From Oegoconia quadripuncta (taxonomy: Eukaryota > Arthropoda > Insecta > Lepidoptera > Autostichidae), in the NCBI GenBank assembly GCA_949316235.1, contig OX438753.1, positions 21,322,801 to 21,386,800 on the forward strand: a DNA stretch of 64,000 bases. The letters are read 5' to 3'. Under the pieces are notes generated by a model. It did not search any database, was not told the origin of the DNA, and saw only the letters and a program-made list of their open reading frames with translations. Positions 21,790 through 32,769 of this stretch are shown here, piece after piece. Made by a program: the position numbers and the translations under genes. Each line of letters begins with the position of its first letter. Position 1 is the stretch's first letter.

Positions 21790-22066
21790 TCGAACAAGAT
21801 CAAGGCTGCCACCTTGATGATTCCGAAAGTTACGGGAAGAGTCTGTAAAGGTCGACCAAGAAGAACGTATGTCAATCAAGTGACTGATGTACTCAGAGAA
21901 GGTCAGGTACGGTCAACCAAAAACCTACGACGAGAGTTATTGAAGCATTTGATAAGAGTGGAAGAAGCAAAAGTAGTATGTCAGGATCGTTGCAATTACA
22001 AATCCGTAGTCTCTGCCTACCCCTACGGAAAACAGACGTCAGCATATGTATGTATTTTACAATAGC
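21790..22066 (+). pseudogene. LINE pol C-terminal remnant
   Basis: Frame 21814-22065 contains GRPRRTYVNQVTDVLREGQV, RSTKNLRRELLKHLIRVEEA and CQDRCNYKSVVSAYPYGKQ. The pattern GRPR.T...Q....L..GQ..S..N.R......V.EA..VC.DR...+S.VSAYP.GK is shared with degenerate copies at 46223 (+) and 33600 (-). It is the extreme C-terminus of a non-LTR polyprotein. Confidence 0.6.
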
Positions 22067-22077
22067 TTTTTAAACCG

Positions 22078-22385
22078 CCTCCAGGGCTCAATGTAAACAA
22101 CATTGGGTTTACGATTCGGAGGTCGCGGGTTCGATCCCCATCCGGGTACATGTTTAAGTATTCGGTTTGGTTAGTGGTAGGGCATTTTAAATGTCCGCCT
22201 GGCTAGCTACCACCATCTTAACTAAATCTGCCGCCAAGCAGCAATGTTAATAGCATTGTTGTGTTCCGGTTGTCATAGATAAGATAGCCAGTCCCCCAAA
22301 TGTGTTGGGGTTTCCGGTTCAGTACGCTCCCACCTTCGACCTCATCTTCACTTAAGATCAGGTGTGATTGAGGTCAAGAACAAAC
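22078..22385 (+). mobile_element. SINE-C, full length
   Basis: Head CGCCTCCAGGGCTCAATGTA, B box GGTTCGATCCCC at 22127, complete body, ending CACCTGATC-complement block and GAGGTCAAGAACAAACCCG. Confidence 0.88.
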
Positions 22386-22414
22386 CCGTAATAATAAATA
22401 ATAATAATAAATAA

Positions 22415-22680
22415 TAAATAAATATCCTTAGACATACACACAGCGCCATCTAGTTCCACAGTAAGCAACTATATGCTTGTGTTGTGGATACCAGATGGTT
22501 GATATAATACAGAAATACATTTTTTTTGTAAATAAATACTTATTATAAATGAAAACATCCATAACTCGGGTACACATGTCCGTATTCATCACACAAACAT
22601 ATGCCCCTAGCGGGATTCGAACCCGCAACCTTTTGGTATAGTGGTCAGAGTTGCTAACCATTACACCAAACAGGTCGTAA
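22415..22680 (-). mobile_element. SINE-A, full length
   Basis: Minus-strand copy with A box TGGTGTAATGGTTAG at 22670-22656 and B box GGTTCGAATCCC at about 22625. Close to the copies at 48281 and 32662 (subfamily with AGCAACTCTGACCACTATACC). Confidence 0.9.
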
Positions 22681-22785
22681 TGCATAAAAAAAAAAAACTA
22701 ACTGACAACTTCGACCTATTTGGTGGATTGGTTAAAAACGGGAAGAAGAAGATCACCGTTTCAGTGATCCAGCCAATAATCATAC

Positions 22786-22965
22786 AAACATGATGAATAC
22801 GGACATGTGTACCCGAGTTATGGATGTTTTCATTTATAATAAGTATTTATTTACAAAAAAAAATGTATTTATGTATTATATCAACCATCTGGTATTCATA
22901 ATACAAGCCTAGTTGCTTAGTGTGGAAGTATTTAGTCATCACCATGGTGTATGTGCAAAGATATC
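22786..22965 (+). mobile_element. SINE-A tail
   Basis: TGATGAATACGGACATGTG through AGTTGCTTAGTGTGGAAGT; no head. Lies just after the inverse full copy. Confidence 0.75.
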
Positions 22966-22966
22966 T

Positions 22967-23190
22967 TTCCGCCCGCGGCTTCGCCTACGTGGAATAAGTT
23001 TATCGCCTAAATTTGTTTATCCCGCGGGAACTACTCATTTCATTGGGATAAAAAATATACTATGTCTTAATCCAGGGTATATTCTACCTATGTACCAAAT
23101 TTCATCCAAATCCCTTCAGCTGTTTCGCCGTGATTGAGCAACAAACAAATAAACAAACATCCAAATTTTCGCATTTATAATGTTAGTTAG
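22967..23190 (+). repeat. CCCGCGGCTTCGCC interspersed repeat
   Basis: Begins CCGCCCGCGGCTTCGCC, contains TTTATCCCGCGGGAACTACT, CCAAATTTCATCCAAATCC and GATTGAGCAACAAACAAA, and ends TTCGCATTTATAATGTTAGT. Second copy at 33843-34075; relatives of its end at 12640, 26090 and 45080. Such repeats are very common in lepidopteran DNA. Confidence 0.75.
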
Positions 23191-23233
23191 ATTTATTTAT
23201 GTGAACCTTAAGGCACAACTTCGCTACATATTT

Positions 23234-23510
23234 GACGACCTGTTTGGTGTAGTGGTTAGAAACTCTGCTACTATATCAAATGGTCGCGGGTTCGAATCCC
23301 GCTAGGGGCATATGTTTGTATGATGAATACAGACATGTGTTCCCGAGTTATGGATGTTTTTCATTTATACATGTATTTATTTACAAAAATAAAATATTTG
23401 TGTAGTTTATCAACCATCTGGTATCCATAATACAAACCTAGGTGCTTACTGTGGACCTAGATGGCGCTGTGTGTTTGTGCAAAGACATTTATTTATTTAT
23501 TATTATTATG
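23234..23510 (+). mobile_element. SINE-A, full length
   Basis: GACGACCTGTTTGGTGTAGT start, TGGTTAGAAACTCTGCTACT, B box GGTTCGAATCCCGC, complete body, (TTTATTTATTATTATTA) tail. Nearly the same subfamily as the 62039 copy in the serpin gene. Confidence 0.92.
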
Positions 23511-23599
23511 TATTATTATATCTGAGTGAATGTAAAATACTAGAATACCTATCACTCGGAAGCTTCATTATCATCAAATTCTCTAGATCTAGATTGTAA

Positions 23600-23935
23600 A
23601 TTATTTGATTGAAAAGAGACAAACCCTCTGAGTTTCTCGCTAGCTCTTCTCAGTAGTGGTCGCGTTCCGAGCTAGTGGTAGTTTAAAAAACAAATGACCT
23701 TCATAAGTGCATATTGTATTGCCTACATGAATAAATGATTTTCATTTCATTTCATTTCATTTCATCATCATGACATCTACAGCTGAACATAAGCCTCTCC
23801 CATAGTTTTTCCGTGATCTTGTGAGTGGATGTCCTACGCTACCTTTGCCGGTGCGTGGTCTCCACTCGAGAACTTTAATTCTCGACCGGTCATCAGTTCT
23901 TCGAGCTACCTTAGATCAGAAGCTTGACTTAGGTA
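23600..23935 (+). mobile_element. LINE 3' tail with (ATTTC)n and second LINE end
   Basis: 23610-23762 is a 3' UTR (GAGTTTCTCGCTAGCTC, ATGAATAAATGA) ending in five or six ATTTC repeats; 23765-23930 is the CATCATGACATCTACAGCTG type end with CGTGGTCTCCACTCGAGAA, as at 56745. Confidence 0.55.
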
Positions 23936-24036
23936 ACAGCTATTATTAGCAGTTATAAAATGTATACAATATTCGATTAAAGACACTCCTATTGCAAATT
24001 TAAGTTACTACTTCGCGAAACCCTTGCATTAATATT

Positions 24037-24442
24037 GGGTCTTTACCTATGAAATTGGAGTTTTCTTTCTTCGGTAATCATATGTACCAATACCTGCGAT
24101 TTTCAAGGCTATATCCAAATTTGTTTTTTATTTAGAAAATGGAATATTATATCAAAGTTTCACGTGAAATATTTTTTAATTTCTGGGCTAAATATCACAT
24201 AATAAAAAAAAATTGAACAGAGTTCTTTTCATGTGCTTCTTAGATTCACTGAAACTTTTATAAAGCGGTTACTTTTAAAAATTAACGCTGCCCATACTTA
24301 ACTTAATGTTATCCGATAATAAACACACAGTTTAGATAAATTTGGATTTGCCGTTCCCAAAAAAAATCAAAAATGTTTGTATGGAGAAAACAGTCTTAAT
24401 GAAATTCTTCATACAAAACGCCAATTTCATAGGTAAGGACCT
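24037..24442. mobile_element. MITE-F copy 1 (406 bp)
   Basis: Inverted ends GGGTCTTTACCTATGAAATT and the complement of AATTTCATAGGTAAGGACCT, flanked by AATATT. The interior (TATAAAGCGGTTACTTTTAA, TGTATGGAGAAAACAGTC) is shared with copies at 56235 and 62736. No ORF. A DNA-transposon-derived non-autonomous element. Confidence 0.9.
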
Positions 24443-24449
24443 AATATTA

Positions 24450-25145
24450 CTTTCTAACATACTAATCAACAGCCTTACTAATTACCGAAAATTGTTTGGT
24501 GCGCTTAAAAAATAAATTGCAACTTTTTTTCGACCTCCTTACAAAGTTAAGAGGGTAGACATCTATTTACCTCCGATCAGATTGCATCAGCACCCTTTCA
24601 ATTAAACAACTCATAAAGAGGAGGCACTTTGATCTCCAACAGAGACTGTTTAAATTAGAATCTGCAGCGGATGAAGATATAGTACGTACCTACAGTCAAT
24701 GGAAAAAATATTTTACGTAACCTTAGTTGGATGGAAAGGGTGACAAAAGAGGAAATAGATTAGATTAGATTTATTTAGTTAACTTTTACAATATCATGTC
24801 ATATATACAGTTCCGTAAATTAATGATTTCTAAAATAAAAGTGATTGTCAAACATGAAACAAACAACAACAACTTTATATATACACCTCAAAAAATTGTA
24901 GAATTATACAAATACAAATGATTTATTTGCTATTGAATAGGGTACATTATAAGATGTTTCAGTAGTGGTTCTATCGCCTATTCAGCCACTTTTAGCAGCA
25001 TACAAATATCTATAAATCTTAAAACTAATACAGTAATAATTAATTTTTTGGATACTAAATTCATTTACATAATTCAAGTCGATAACATTAATTACTGTTA
25101 AATTCATAATATCAAATACATTACATAATTCAAGTCAGTTACATT
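24450..25145. other. no gene recognised
   Basis: AT-rich; no ORF. A partly poly-pyrimidine strip near 24540 and otherwise nothing noted. Confidence 0.4.
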
Positions 25146-25149
25146 CATT

Positions 25150-25430
25150 AGTATTAAATACATTAGATAATTTAAATTTCTACTTTATGATCCAAAAATT
25201 CTTTAATTGAATAGAATGTGTATTGGTGAAGCCACTTCTTCAATTCTATTTTGGGTTTATTAGTCGGCAGTGCTTGTAATGCTTTAGGCAATTTATTAAC
25301 TATAACTGTTTCCATAAAATGACAGTTTTTTAGGTAACGCGTACTTTTAGGTACTTCACTAAGCACGAGTCTGTCAGGATTGTGTTTAGTTGAAGAACAT
25401 CTCTGGCTTGCTTATAAAATTTTTGTTGGT
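25150..25430 (-). pseudogene. LINE pol C-terminal remnant
   Basis: Minus frame 25366-25172 reads VPKSTRYLKNCHFMETVIVN, KLPKALQALPTNKPKIELKK, then FYSIKEFLD. It is the NKLP..L..L.......LK.WL....FYS..EFL C-terminus of CR1/Jockey-like pol. Only the last ~60 residues remain. Confidence 0.6.
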
Positions 25431-25439
25431 ATTGTTTAA

Positions 25440-26085
25440 TGAACGTAGCCATTTAGTTAGCTTATAGGATTATTTAATAAAACAATAATGTTAAATAACT
25501 GTGGAATCTCAAAATGATTAATATAAGATAAAAATAAAACCTGTTACCAAATTTTCAATAGGTATGTCGTTAGACACTTGTTGTGGACTTTTTGGACCTG
25601 GCTGATGCTGGCTGACTAAACTATGACAGAGACGGAAGAATACAGGACAAAGGACGGTCGATGACGAGACGGTGACCTGACGGGCGTGCAAATTGTGCTT
25701 TTTGTTAAAATATTAATAAATATAGTGTTTTATACTTGTACGCGCCCTGCCTTTCCTTAATAACACTTGAGAATTGTAACCATTGTCCGGATCCAAGTCA
25801 ATATCAATAGGTAATAGAAGAAAAAAGATAATTGAACATATCACTCGATTTCTAGTACTAAAAGCCTCTGAGCTAAGCCTCTAAGTCTGAGAGACAGACA
25901 GCCGGACTTGGCTAAACTATAAGTATGCCTAGTTGACTACTGGCCATAGAAAGAGCAACCCTCGAGTTTCTTGCTTGTTTTTCTTTTGGGATTCAGGTTT
26001 TTGAGTGAGTAGCAATTTTAAGTTAAAAAATGTAACGTTTACAAGTGTTATTTTTTATCCAAATCTTTTGACTTATGACTATAAT
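25440..26085. other. no gene; one LINE tail
   Basis: A LINE 3' UTR piece (AGAGCAACCCTCGAGTTTCTTGC, 25950-26060) is recognisable; the rest shows no feature. Confidence 0.4.
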
Positions 26086-26089
26086 CCTT

Positions 26090-26320
26090 ATTATCCCAAC
26101 TAATATTATAAATGCAAAAGATTGTATGTGTATGTATGTTTGTTACCTCTTCGTGCCTAAACTGCTGGACGGATTTGGTTGAAATTTGGTTTGTAGAGAG
26201 ATTAGGACATGGATTAATGAAGTAGGATAGGTATTATTAGTGGGATTGCTTTAGAGCGAAAGAGTGACGCTTTGGTAGTAGAACGAATTCTACGCGGATG
26301 AAATCGCGAGTAACAGCTAG
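26090..26320 (+). repeat. interspersed repeat, CTAATATTATAAATG type
   Basis: Starts CCCAACTAATATTATAAATG, has CTGGACGGATTTGGTTGAAA and ends GAAATCGCGAGTAACAGCTAGT. It is the inverse of the repeat end at 12640-12755. Widely dispersed type in Lepidoptera. Confidence 0.6.
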
Positions 26321-26324
26321 TCTT

Positions 26325-26460
26325 TAATGTAAAAGAAACCACATACAAATTGAACCACGCATTATTGAGATACATCCGGACAAAAACTCGACACATACTG
26401 ACAACGCCGTCAACACATAACACTCATCTTTTTTCGTCAGGATTTAAAACTCACTATAGT
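26325..26460. repeat. family-E end fragment
   Basis: AACCACATACAAATTGAACC, CATCCGGACAAAAACTCG, CAACGCCGTCAACACATAAC and TTTTTTCGTCAGGATTTAAA. Confidence 0.6.
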
Positions 26461-26469
26461 GATTTAGTC

Positions 26470-26760
26470 GTGTAAAACCTGTATACGATGGCTTAGTAAA
26501 GGTTGAAAAGGTCTATACAATTATTTAATATGAAAGTCAGCCGAAGTTCGACCTTGGTTGGCAGTGTAATTAGACTAGGACGAAGTTCTAATATTGGCTT
26601 TGAGTTTGCGAAGAGATCACTAAAAGTTCAATTTGACTTTCCAATTGCGAATTTCCAATCGGAGGAATTAAGTCGTAATCCACCAGAACCACGAAATCTT
26701 TGTGATTTGTTTTAGCTATGCGTACCTATCGACAATTTGTAAAAATGTAAATAAAAAGTA
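26470..26760. other. short unrecognised ORF region
   Basis: A 70-codon + frame (26503-26715) of moderately varied composition with no domain I recognise. No start context, signal or splice evidence makes it convincing, so it is not called as a gene. Confidence 0.3.
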
Positions 26761-26764
26761 TTGC

Positions 26765-28190
26765 AATTAAGACGAATAGTGGTAAACATGATGTCAATAC
26801 AAGAAATAAAGATAAAGTTGCAGGTCACATAAGTCGCCTCCGCGTAGGCAGTAATTCATTCAAAGGGTTATATATACGCTTTTTCAATAAGGTTCCTGTT
26901 GATATACAAATTTTTCCTTTCAATAAATTTAAAGATGCTTACAAAACAGAAACTTATTAAGAAAGCATATTATAAAATATCAGACTGTTTAAATGATAAT
27001 CATCCCTGGACATAACGAGCTCCTACACATAACGAGATAAACCTTTTTAAAAAATAAAAACCTGTTTTTAAAAGAGCAACCCCTCGAGTTTCTCGCTTGT
27101 TCTTCTCAGAGGAAAATTGCATTTTGACAAACAGTAGCTTAACATAATTATGCTAAATTGACTATTTTAACACGTTCATGCTAACAACGTGATTGTACGT
27201 CCGAAACTGATGTTCATGATGCGACACATCGTTGTATCACGTCGTAGGGATTTCTCGATTTTTACACACAACGTACAACCACGTCAGATCCCAATATAAT
27301 TATTAGGCAACTACGTCATAGCGCTGCATCGTGTCATAATTCCAAACTTCTAGCGCCATCGCATATCAATTTTTTTTTATTCAAACATAAGTCACACTCA
27401 CATTGACATGTACCTAGACAAGTATGAACAGCGTCATTGAACGCCGTTTGGCATTCGAGCCGCCATGTTACCAGTCGGCTTGCGCGCTGTTTTAGTGACC
27501 GCACGTTTGTTTCGTTATAACCTCACACTCTCGCGAAATCAACGTAATTTATTTATTGTTTTGATAGCTTTCTGTAATATTTTAGTAACTGTTTTGAATA
27601 CATTGTAACGTTGTTCATGAAATCGTAAATTTTGCAGATGGGATAAAAATAGTATAACAAGCCAGCTAAGAAGAAATCTCTTGAAGTGGGTTGCTTTTGT
27701 CGTGGACATTTTTAGACGTTGTTGTTCCATCTAAAGTAACATAATTTAAATATGTGTACATTTAATGCATAACCTTATAATGTATTCAAAACAGTTACTA
27801 AAATATTACAGAAAGCTATCAATACAATAAATAACTTACGTTGATTTCGCGAGAGTGCGAAGTTATAACGAAACATATGTGTGGTCACTAAAACAACGCG
27901 CAAGCCGACTGGTAACATGGCGGCTAGAATGACAAACTACGTTCAACTTATCCACGCTTATCCACGTCAGTACTTGGATAAGCGTCTACGTCAAGCGACG
28001 TTAGCGTAAATTTCTGCATTTAATATTTATTTTACGATACGGAGGGACGATAATGAACGTCCTCAAACTTTGTATCGAGTGAACATGTGCCTTGGCCCAT
28101 ACACTCGCAAAAGTGGAATGCGTGCATGAACGTGTTAAATGTACCCTGTGTACCTAGAAAATAAAGCATTTTTGATTTTGACTTTGTAAT
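26765..28190 (+). mobile_element. LINE 3' fragment interrupted by a TTAA element
   Basis: 26765-27015 matches the pol C-terminus at 11335 (ATGATGTCAATACAAGAAAT, GGTTCCTGTTGATATACAAA) with frame damage. The 3' UTR follows (AAAAGAGCAACCC, TTGACTATTTTAA at 27158-27170). It resumes at 28135 with TTAAATGTACCCTGTG and AAAATAAAGCATTTTTG. The undisturbed paralogue at 9390-9445 shows that the two halves were contiguous. Confidence 0.85.
27171..28134. mobile_element. 964-bp foldback element, TTAA target duplication
   Basis: Ends CACGTTCATGC and GCATGAACGTG are 11-bp inverted repeats, each flanked by TTAA. Inside lie two 146-bp inverted arms, 27459-27604 and 27779-27924, nearly identical (both have the GCCGCCATGTTACCAGTCGG and GCGAGAGTG-type blocks). 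TTAA duplications are the hallmark of piggyBac-superfamily insertion. No transposase ORF is present; the 63-codon frame inside has no domain. Non-autonomous. Confidence 0.85.
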
Positions 28191-28199
28191 TAATTGTAA

Positions 28200-28640
28200 A
28201 AGAAAATCGATATGTTTAACACGACTGCCTCAGGAAGGAGGGTAATGTTTTTCGAGTATAGTATGTAGGTTTGTATATTCACTCCGACAGCTTAAACGCC
28301 GGGTGTTATTTGTACAATCAACTGTTTTTACCCGATTGTTTCCGACAATTCGGACGTGCTTTGCTTACCCACTTACCGTATGACAATTTCCCATATCCCT
28401 CCACTCCAGACATCGTGACATCTCATGAGAAGCAATTGGTGCTCCCCACGTGACAGGATAATGAGCTCACGTGACCCGTCAGCAACCCCCAGCGCTGTTG
28501 ACGAGCCAACAATTTCCGCCCCCTGACGAACGCGCTTCCAATTTCAAAGCTGGGTAAGCACTTTCCATCTTGTTTTTCCAATTTCCATTTTATATTTAAC
28601 ATTGGTATTGCGACTAAATGATTAGGACTGTGTGTGTTGT
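28200..28640. other. high-complexity non-repetitive block with paired E-boxes
   Basis: Single-copy within the window and of higher GC than its flanks. CACGTG at 28447-28452 and again at 28468-28473, both continuing as CACGTGAC, with GATAATGAG between them. A candidate cis-regulatory element for bHLH factors; no transcript can be attached to it. Confidence 0.3.
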
Positions 28641-29135
28641 GTGTAATGTCGTATAGGCAGGTCGTTAAATTAGCCGTTCAATTTAAATGTAAGCCAGAAA
28701 GAATACACTTTTAACTACCTATAATTTTAAAGACCGTGATTTTTTGCACATTGATAGAGTACCTGCCAGTAGTGATAGAATAAATAAAATTTCTAATAAA
28801 TCGGTAGCTTGTTTTAGATACAATATAGATATTTAGTAATAAAACATAGACTATATATGATTAAAATTACCACTGTGAATTTCATTGCGTCGGAGAAATC
28901 ACTTAGAATTTAGAAGAAGCTATTTTCAAAAAAAAATCAATCAAAATCTCTTTACATTTATAAAAAATTTCAAGAAAGACAAATATCTGGACCCAATAAA
29001 CTATTTTTAGAAAATATGAAGTAGCAATTGATTAATTTGTTTTAGGAGATCTTAGCATCGTCTACAACGCAATGAAGTTCGCAGTGGTAACTTTGATTTA
29101 ATATTGTAGGTTTTATAACTAAATACCTATGCTAT
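28641..29135. other. no gene recognised
   Basis: AT-rich sequence with no ORF or shared repeat. Confidence 0.4.
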
Positions 29136-29139
29136 ATCT

Positions 29140-29335
29140 CCTCCGTCTCCGTGGCTCAATGTAAGCAACATTGGGTTTACGATTCAGAGGTCGCGGGTTC
29201 GATCCCCAGCGGGGTACATGTTTAAGTACTCGGTTTGGTTGGTGGTAGGGCATTTTAAATGTCCGCCTGGCTAGCTACATCTTTACTTCACATCAGGTGT
29301 GATTGAAGTCAAATACCAACCCGTTGTGCGTAAAA
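29140..29335 (+). mobile_element. SINE-C with internal deletion
   Basis: Head CCGTCTCCGTGGCTCAATGT and B box at 29193, then GCCTGGCTAGCTAC joined straight to CTTCACATCAGGTGTGATTG; about 125 bp of the middle is missing. Confidence 0.8.
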
Positions 29336-29339
29336 AAAT

Positions 29340-29690
29340 CTAAAGCAAGCCACAGAATTGTTAGAAAACATTTTTATTTGATTACTGATGATTATGATAA
29401 CATTTACAAAGAATCTGGAACTTTAAAATTATACGAAGTTACACTGCAAAAATTGCGTATGCTGGACTACTAAGTATGGCGTTAGTTCCTGCATTAAGGA
29501 AGATAGATAAAGCACTTATATTTACGCTACAACGTTCACACACATACATAAAAAAAAAAGCAACAACGAACAAATACAATACAGAGAACACTATTTGGTC
29601 TATCACAAAATTACTTAATGGTTATATTTCTAATTATGTAAGGGATATTCAAGAATAATTTCATTTTGATATATCTAGTACTGAGGCACA
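29340..29690. other. no gene recognised
   Basis: The 60-codon frame at 29476-29658 lacks any recognisable domain; AT-rich otherwise. Confidence 0.4.
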
Positions 29691-29697
29691 TTTTTCA

Positions 29698-29998
29698 TTT
29701 TCGCTGACTTTTGAGAGGTCATTTCAAGCAGCGGGCGCCGCGACTTGCTGTGATTGGTTGCGCCCTGTTCCCCGCCACCCCCTTTGGCGTCTTGCGTATG
29801 AACGTTGACTGTTTTTTCTCCTTGATAAAATAAGGTTACAATCGACATGCAGCAAGTCTGTTAATTTGTATTTTCATTTGCACTTACGTTTAATTTTTTT
29901 ACTCGGAACCAAAATTTTTAAGGATAGTTTTTTTAATGAATACATTATTTTATTGTTATACTTATACGTGCAATTGCCAAAGTTTGTCGGGTTAATTT
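29698..29998 (-). mobile_element. MITE-H, truncated inverted copy
   Basis: Reverse complement of about 300 bp of the element at 16087. It keeps one terminus (AACCCGACAAACTTTGGCAA at 29998 downwards), TAAGTGCAAATGAAAATAC and the GC-rich core with CAACCAATCACAGCAAGTCG. The other end is missing. Confidence 0.8.
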
Positions 29999-29999
29999 A

Positions 30000-30485
30000 G
30001 ATATATATATATAAGTTAAAAGGAAAACTATTACAGGTTTTACAACTTAATGAACTATAGTCGAAAAACTAATAACAAGTATTTTCCGTTAAAAAAGCCT
30101 CTTTAAGTCCGCATATTGAGGGCAATTACGGAACCCAACACTGCGCGTGGTCCAACACGCACTTGACCGGGTTTTTCATTATTACTTACCTATTACATTT
30201 TGATTTAAAATATAGTACCTATCAAGGAAACTTTCTTCCAAATGATAATTTTATCTCCCCCCTATATACCTAACATTATTACGCTAATCAAAGCACATAT
30301 GCCATAAAAACAATTTAAACATTAGATTGTGAATTAAAGAACAACCGTTCCATTATCATTAATTTGCAGTCTACTGACTACACTAACAGATAAGACAGTG
30401 TTAATAGTTTCCAATTAACTAATCGGAACTGTTGGCAACTATTATTATTTAATTGTAACTTAGTAATGATTTTCCAGTTAAATTT
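30000..30485. other. no gene recognised
   Basis: AT-rich, without ORF or shared repeat. Confidence 0.4.
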
Positions 30486-30489
30486 GAAT

Positions 30490-31990
30490 AGTAAGATTGC
30501 AGAAGATAAACCGTATTAACCACCGACGAAAAACAATAAATACAACGCTATCAAATACATATATTTGACAGCGTTGTAGTGTGTGTGTGTCCAAATAGTT
30601 CAAGCATATCTCAGTATGGCGTGGCGTTTTGAATACGGTTTTTTAACCCATGACGAAAAACGACAAATACAACACTGTCAATCACATATGTTTGACAGTG
30701 TTGTAGTGAGGTTGTAGTGTGTGTGTGTCCAAATAGTTCAAGCGTATCTCGTTTGGCTCGGTCCATTTTGAGTGCGGTTTTTTAACGCCGGACGAAAAAC
30801 GACAAATACAACACTGTCAAACACATATGTTTGACAGCGTAGTGTGTGTGTGTCCAAACAGTTGAAGCATATCTCAGTATTGGCTTGATCCCTTTTGAGT
30901 GCGGTTTTCTAACCCCGGACGAAAAACGACAAATACAACACTGTCAAACACATATGTTTGACAGCCTTGTAGTGTGTGTGTGTCCTAACAGTTCAAGCGT
31001 ATCTCAGTATGGCTCGGTCCGTTTTGCGTGCGGTTTTTTAACCCCGGACGAAAAACGACTAATACAACACTGTCAAGCACATATGTTTGACAGCGTAGTG
31101 TGTGTGAGTCCAAACAGTGCAAGCAAATCTCAGTCTGTCGTGGTCCGATTTGAGTGCGATTTTCTAACCCCGGACGAAAAACGACAAATACAACACTGTC
31201 AAACACATATGTTTGACAGCGTAGTGTGTGTGTGTCCAAACAGTTGAAGCATATCTCAGTATTGGCTTGATCCCTTTTGAGTGCGGTTTTCTAACCCCGG
31301 ACGAAAAACGACAAATACAACACTGTCAAACACATATGTTTGACAGCCTTGTAGTGTGTGTGTGTCCAAACAGTTCAAGCATATCTCAGTATGGCGTGGT
31401 CCGTTTTAAGTGGGTTTTTTAACCCATGACGAAAAATGACAAATACAACACTGTCAAACACATATGTTTGACAGCGTAGTGTGTGTGTGTCCAAACAGTT
31501 GAAGCATATCTCAGTATTGGCTTGATCCCTTTTGAGTGCGGTTTTCTAACCCCGGACGAAAAACGACAAATACAACACTGTCAAACACATATGTTTGACA
31601 GCGTTGTAGTGTGTGTGTGTCCAAACAGTTCAAGCATATCTCAGTATGGCGTGGTCCGTTTTAAGTGGGTTTTTTAACCCATGACGAAAAATGACAAATA
31701 CAACACTGTCAAACACATATGTTTGACAGCGTAGTGTGTGTGTGTCCAAACAGTTGAAGCATATCTCAGTATTGGCGTGGTCCGTTTTAAGTGGGTTTTT
31801 TAACCCATGACGAAAAATGACAAATACAACACTGTCAAACACATATGTTTGACAGCGTTGTAGTGTATGTGTGTCCAAACAGTTCAAGCATATCTCAGGA
31901 TGGCGTGGTCCGTTTTTTAACCCCCGGCGAAAATCGAAGGGTCTTATGTATTTAACGCCGTTGTGTTTGTGTTCAGTTCTTGTCCGGGCG
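30490..31990. repeat. 11-unit hairpin-bearing tandem array (~127 bp)
   Basis: Eleven units, centres 125 to 139 bp apart, each with the word GACGAAAAACGACAAATAC and an inverted repeat CTGTCAAACA-CATA-TGTTTGACAG (10-bp arms, 4-base loop), then AGTGTGTGTGTGTCC, AGCATATCTCAGTAT and GAGTGCGGTTTT. Some pairs repeat as ~255-bp dimers (31228 and 31483 are near copies). The unit is the reverse complement of the end of family-E elements (compare 37450-37560), so the array arose by amplifying that end. Open frames in the array (up to 133 codons) follow the repeat and are not genes. Confidence 0.92.
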
Positions 31991-32170
31991 TAATGCGAGG
32001 TCCGATTTGAGTGATTTTATACTAAAGACTAAACGAGAGGACAGTTTCCTAGCCATGTTTGATGAAAATCGCGTCAGCCTTTTCGATTATATTGAGGTTT
32101 TAACGCAGTTATTTGGTGTATTTGGACGATATCATAGTCTTTCGAGGATCTTCTAAAGTTATTTTTTTTA
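31991..32170 (-). repeat. family-E body next to the array
   Basis: Reverse of the family-E body: GGTCCGATTTGAGTG, AGCCATGTTTGATGAAAA, ending CATAGTCTTTCGAGG. Shows that the array sits within a family-E copy. Confidence 0.6.
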
Positions 32171-32174
32171 TAAG

Positions 32175-32655
32175 TAAGATTAAAGCCGGTCGCGTCGGTG
32201 GTTCAATGGAGGACACACAGACTCCCAATTTCCAGGTTCCAATTGCATGATTGAGTACTAACTATTATTAAATACACGATCAGTTAATAAACCAGATACG
32301 TACTATTCAGATTGCAACTTGGAGGGTAGGTATTATCTCTTTAATTGCCTCGAAACTCGTCATTCATCTGCCACAGTCGGGTAAACTTTGGAACTTTGAC
32401 CATTTCGCGAGTGGATTTGATCTTGATATGAAGTTGGAACTAAATACAGATCCATTGTAACCACAGACGTTTCAATTTTAAAGTTATTGGAATCTGCTGA
32501 GGGCAAGGTTTTCGTTCGGTTCTTGGGCCCGTATTAATAACTGTTTTCAAGTTTGAGTTGACGCTTGAGAATGTGTTGCATATTAAAACAGTATAACAAA
32601 AATGGTATTGAGACTGAGACACGAACTCAATCTCAAGATCGATTTGTTAATACGG
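32175..32655. other. no gene recognised
   Basis: No ORF of interest. 32520-32655 is imperfectly palindromic (GGGCCCGTATTAATAAC near the start and GTTAATACGGCCC near the end), perhaps the ends of an old MITE. Confidence 0.4.
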
Positions 32656-32661
32656 CCCTAA

Positions 32662-32767
32662 GTTGACGACCTGTTTGGTGTAGTGGTTAGCAACTCTGAC
32701 CACTATACCAAAAGGTTGCGGGTTCGAATCACGCTAGGGGCATATTGTTTGTGTGATGAATACGGAC
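32662..32767 (+). mobile_element. SINE-A head, truncated
   Basis: A box TGGTGTAGTGGTTAGCAAC, TATACCAAAAGGTTGCGGG, B box GTTCGAATCACG, then lost after GATGAATACGGACGG. Confidence 0.85.
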
Positions 32768-32769
32768 GG

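Noticed and set aside
22415..22680. Possible tRNA gene (A and B boxes)
   Set aside because: The same head occurs in many copies followed by the same body and an AT-rich tail, so it is a SINE. The other SINE-A to SINE-D heads are rejected for the same reason.
30846..31247. 133-codon + ORF with Cys and repeats
   Set aside because: Translation of the 127-bp tandem array; its repeated peptide follows the DNA period.
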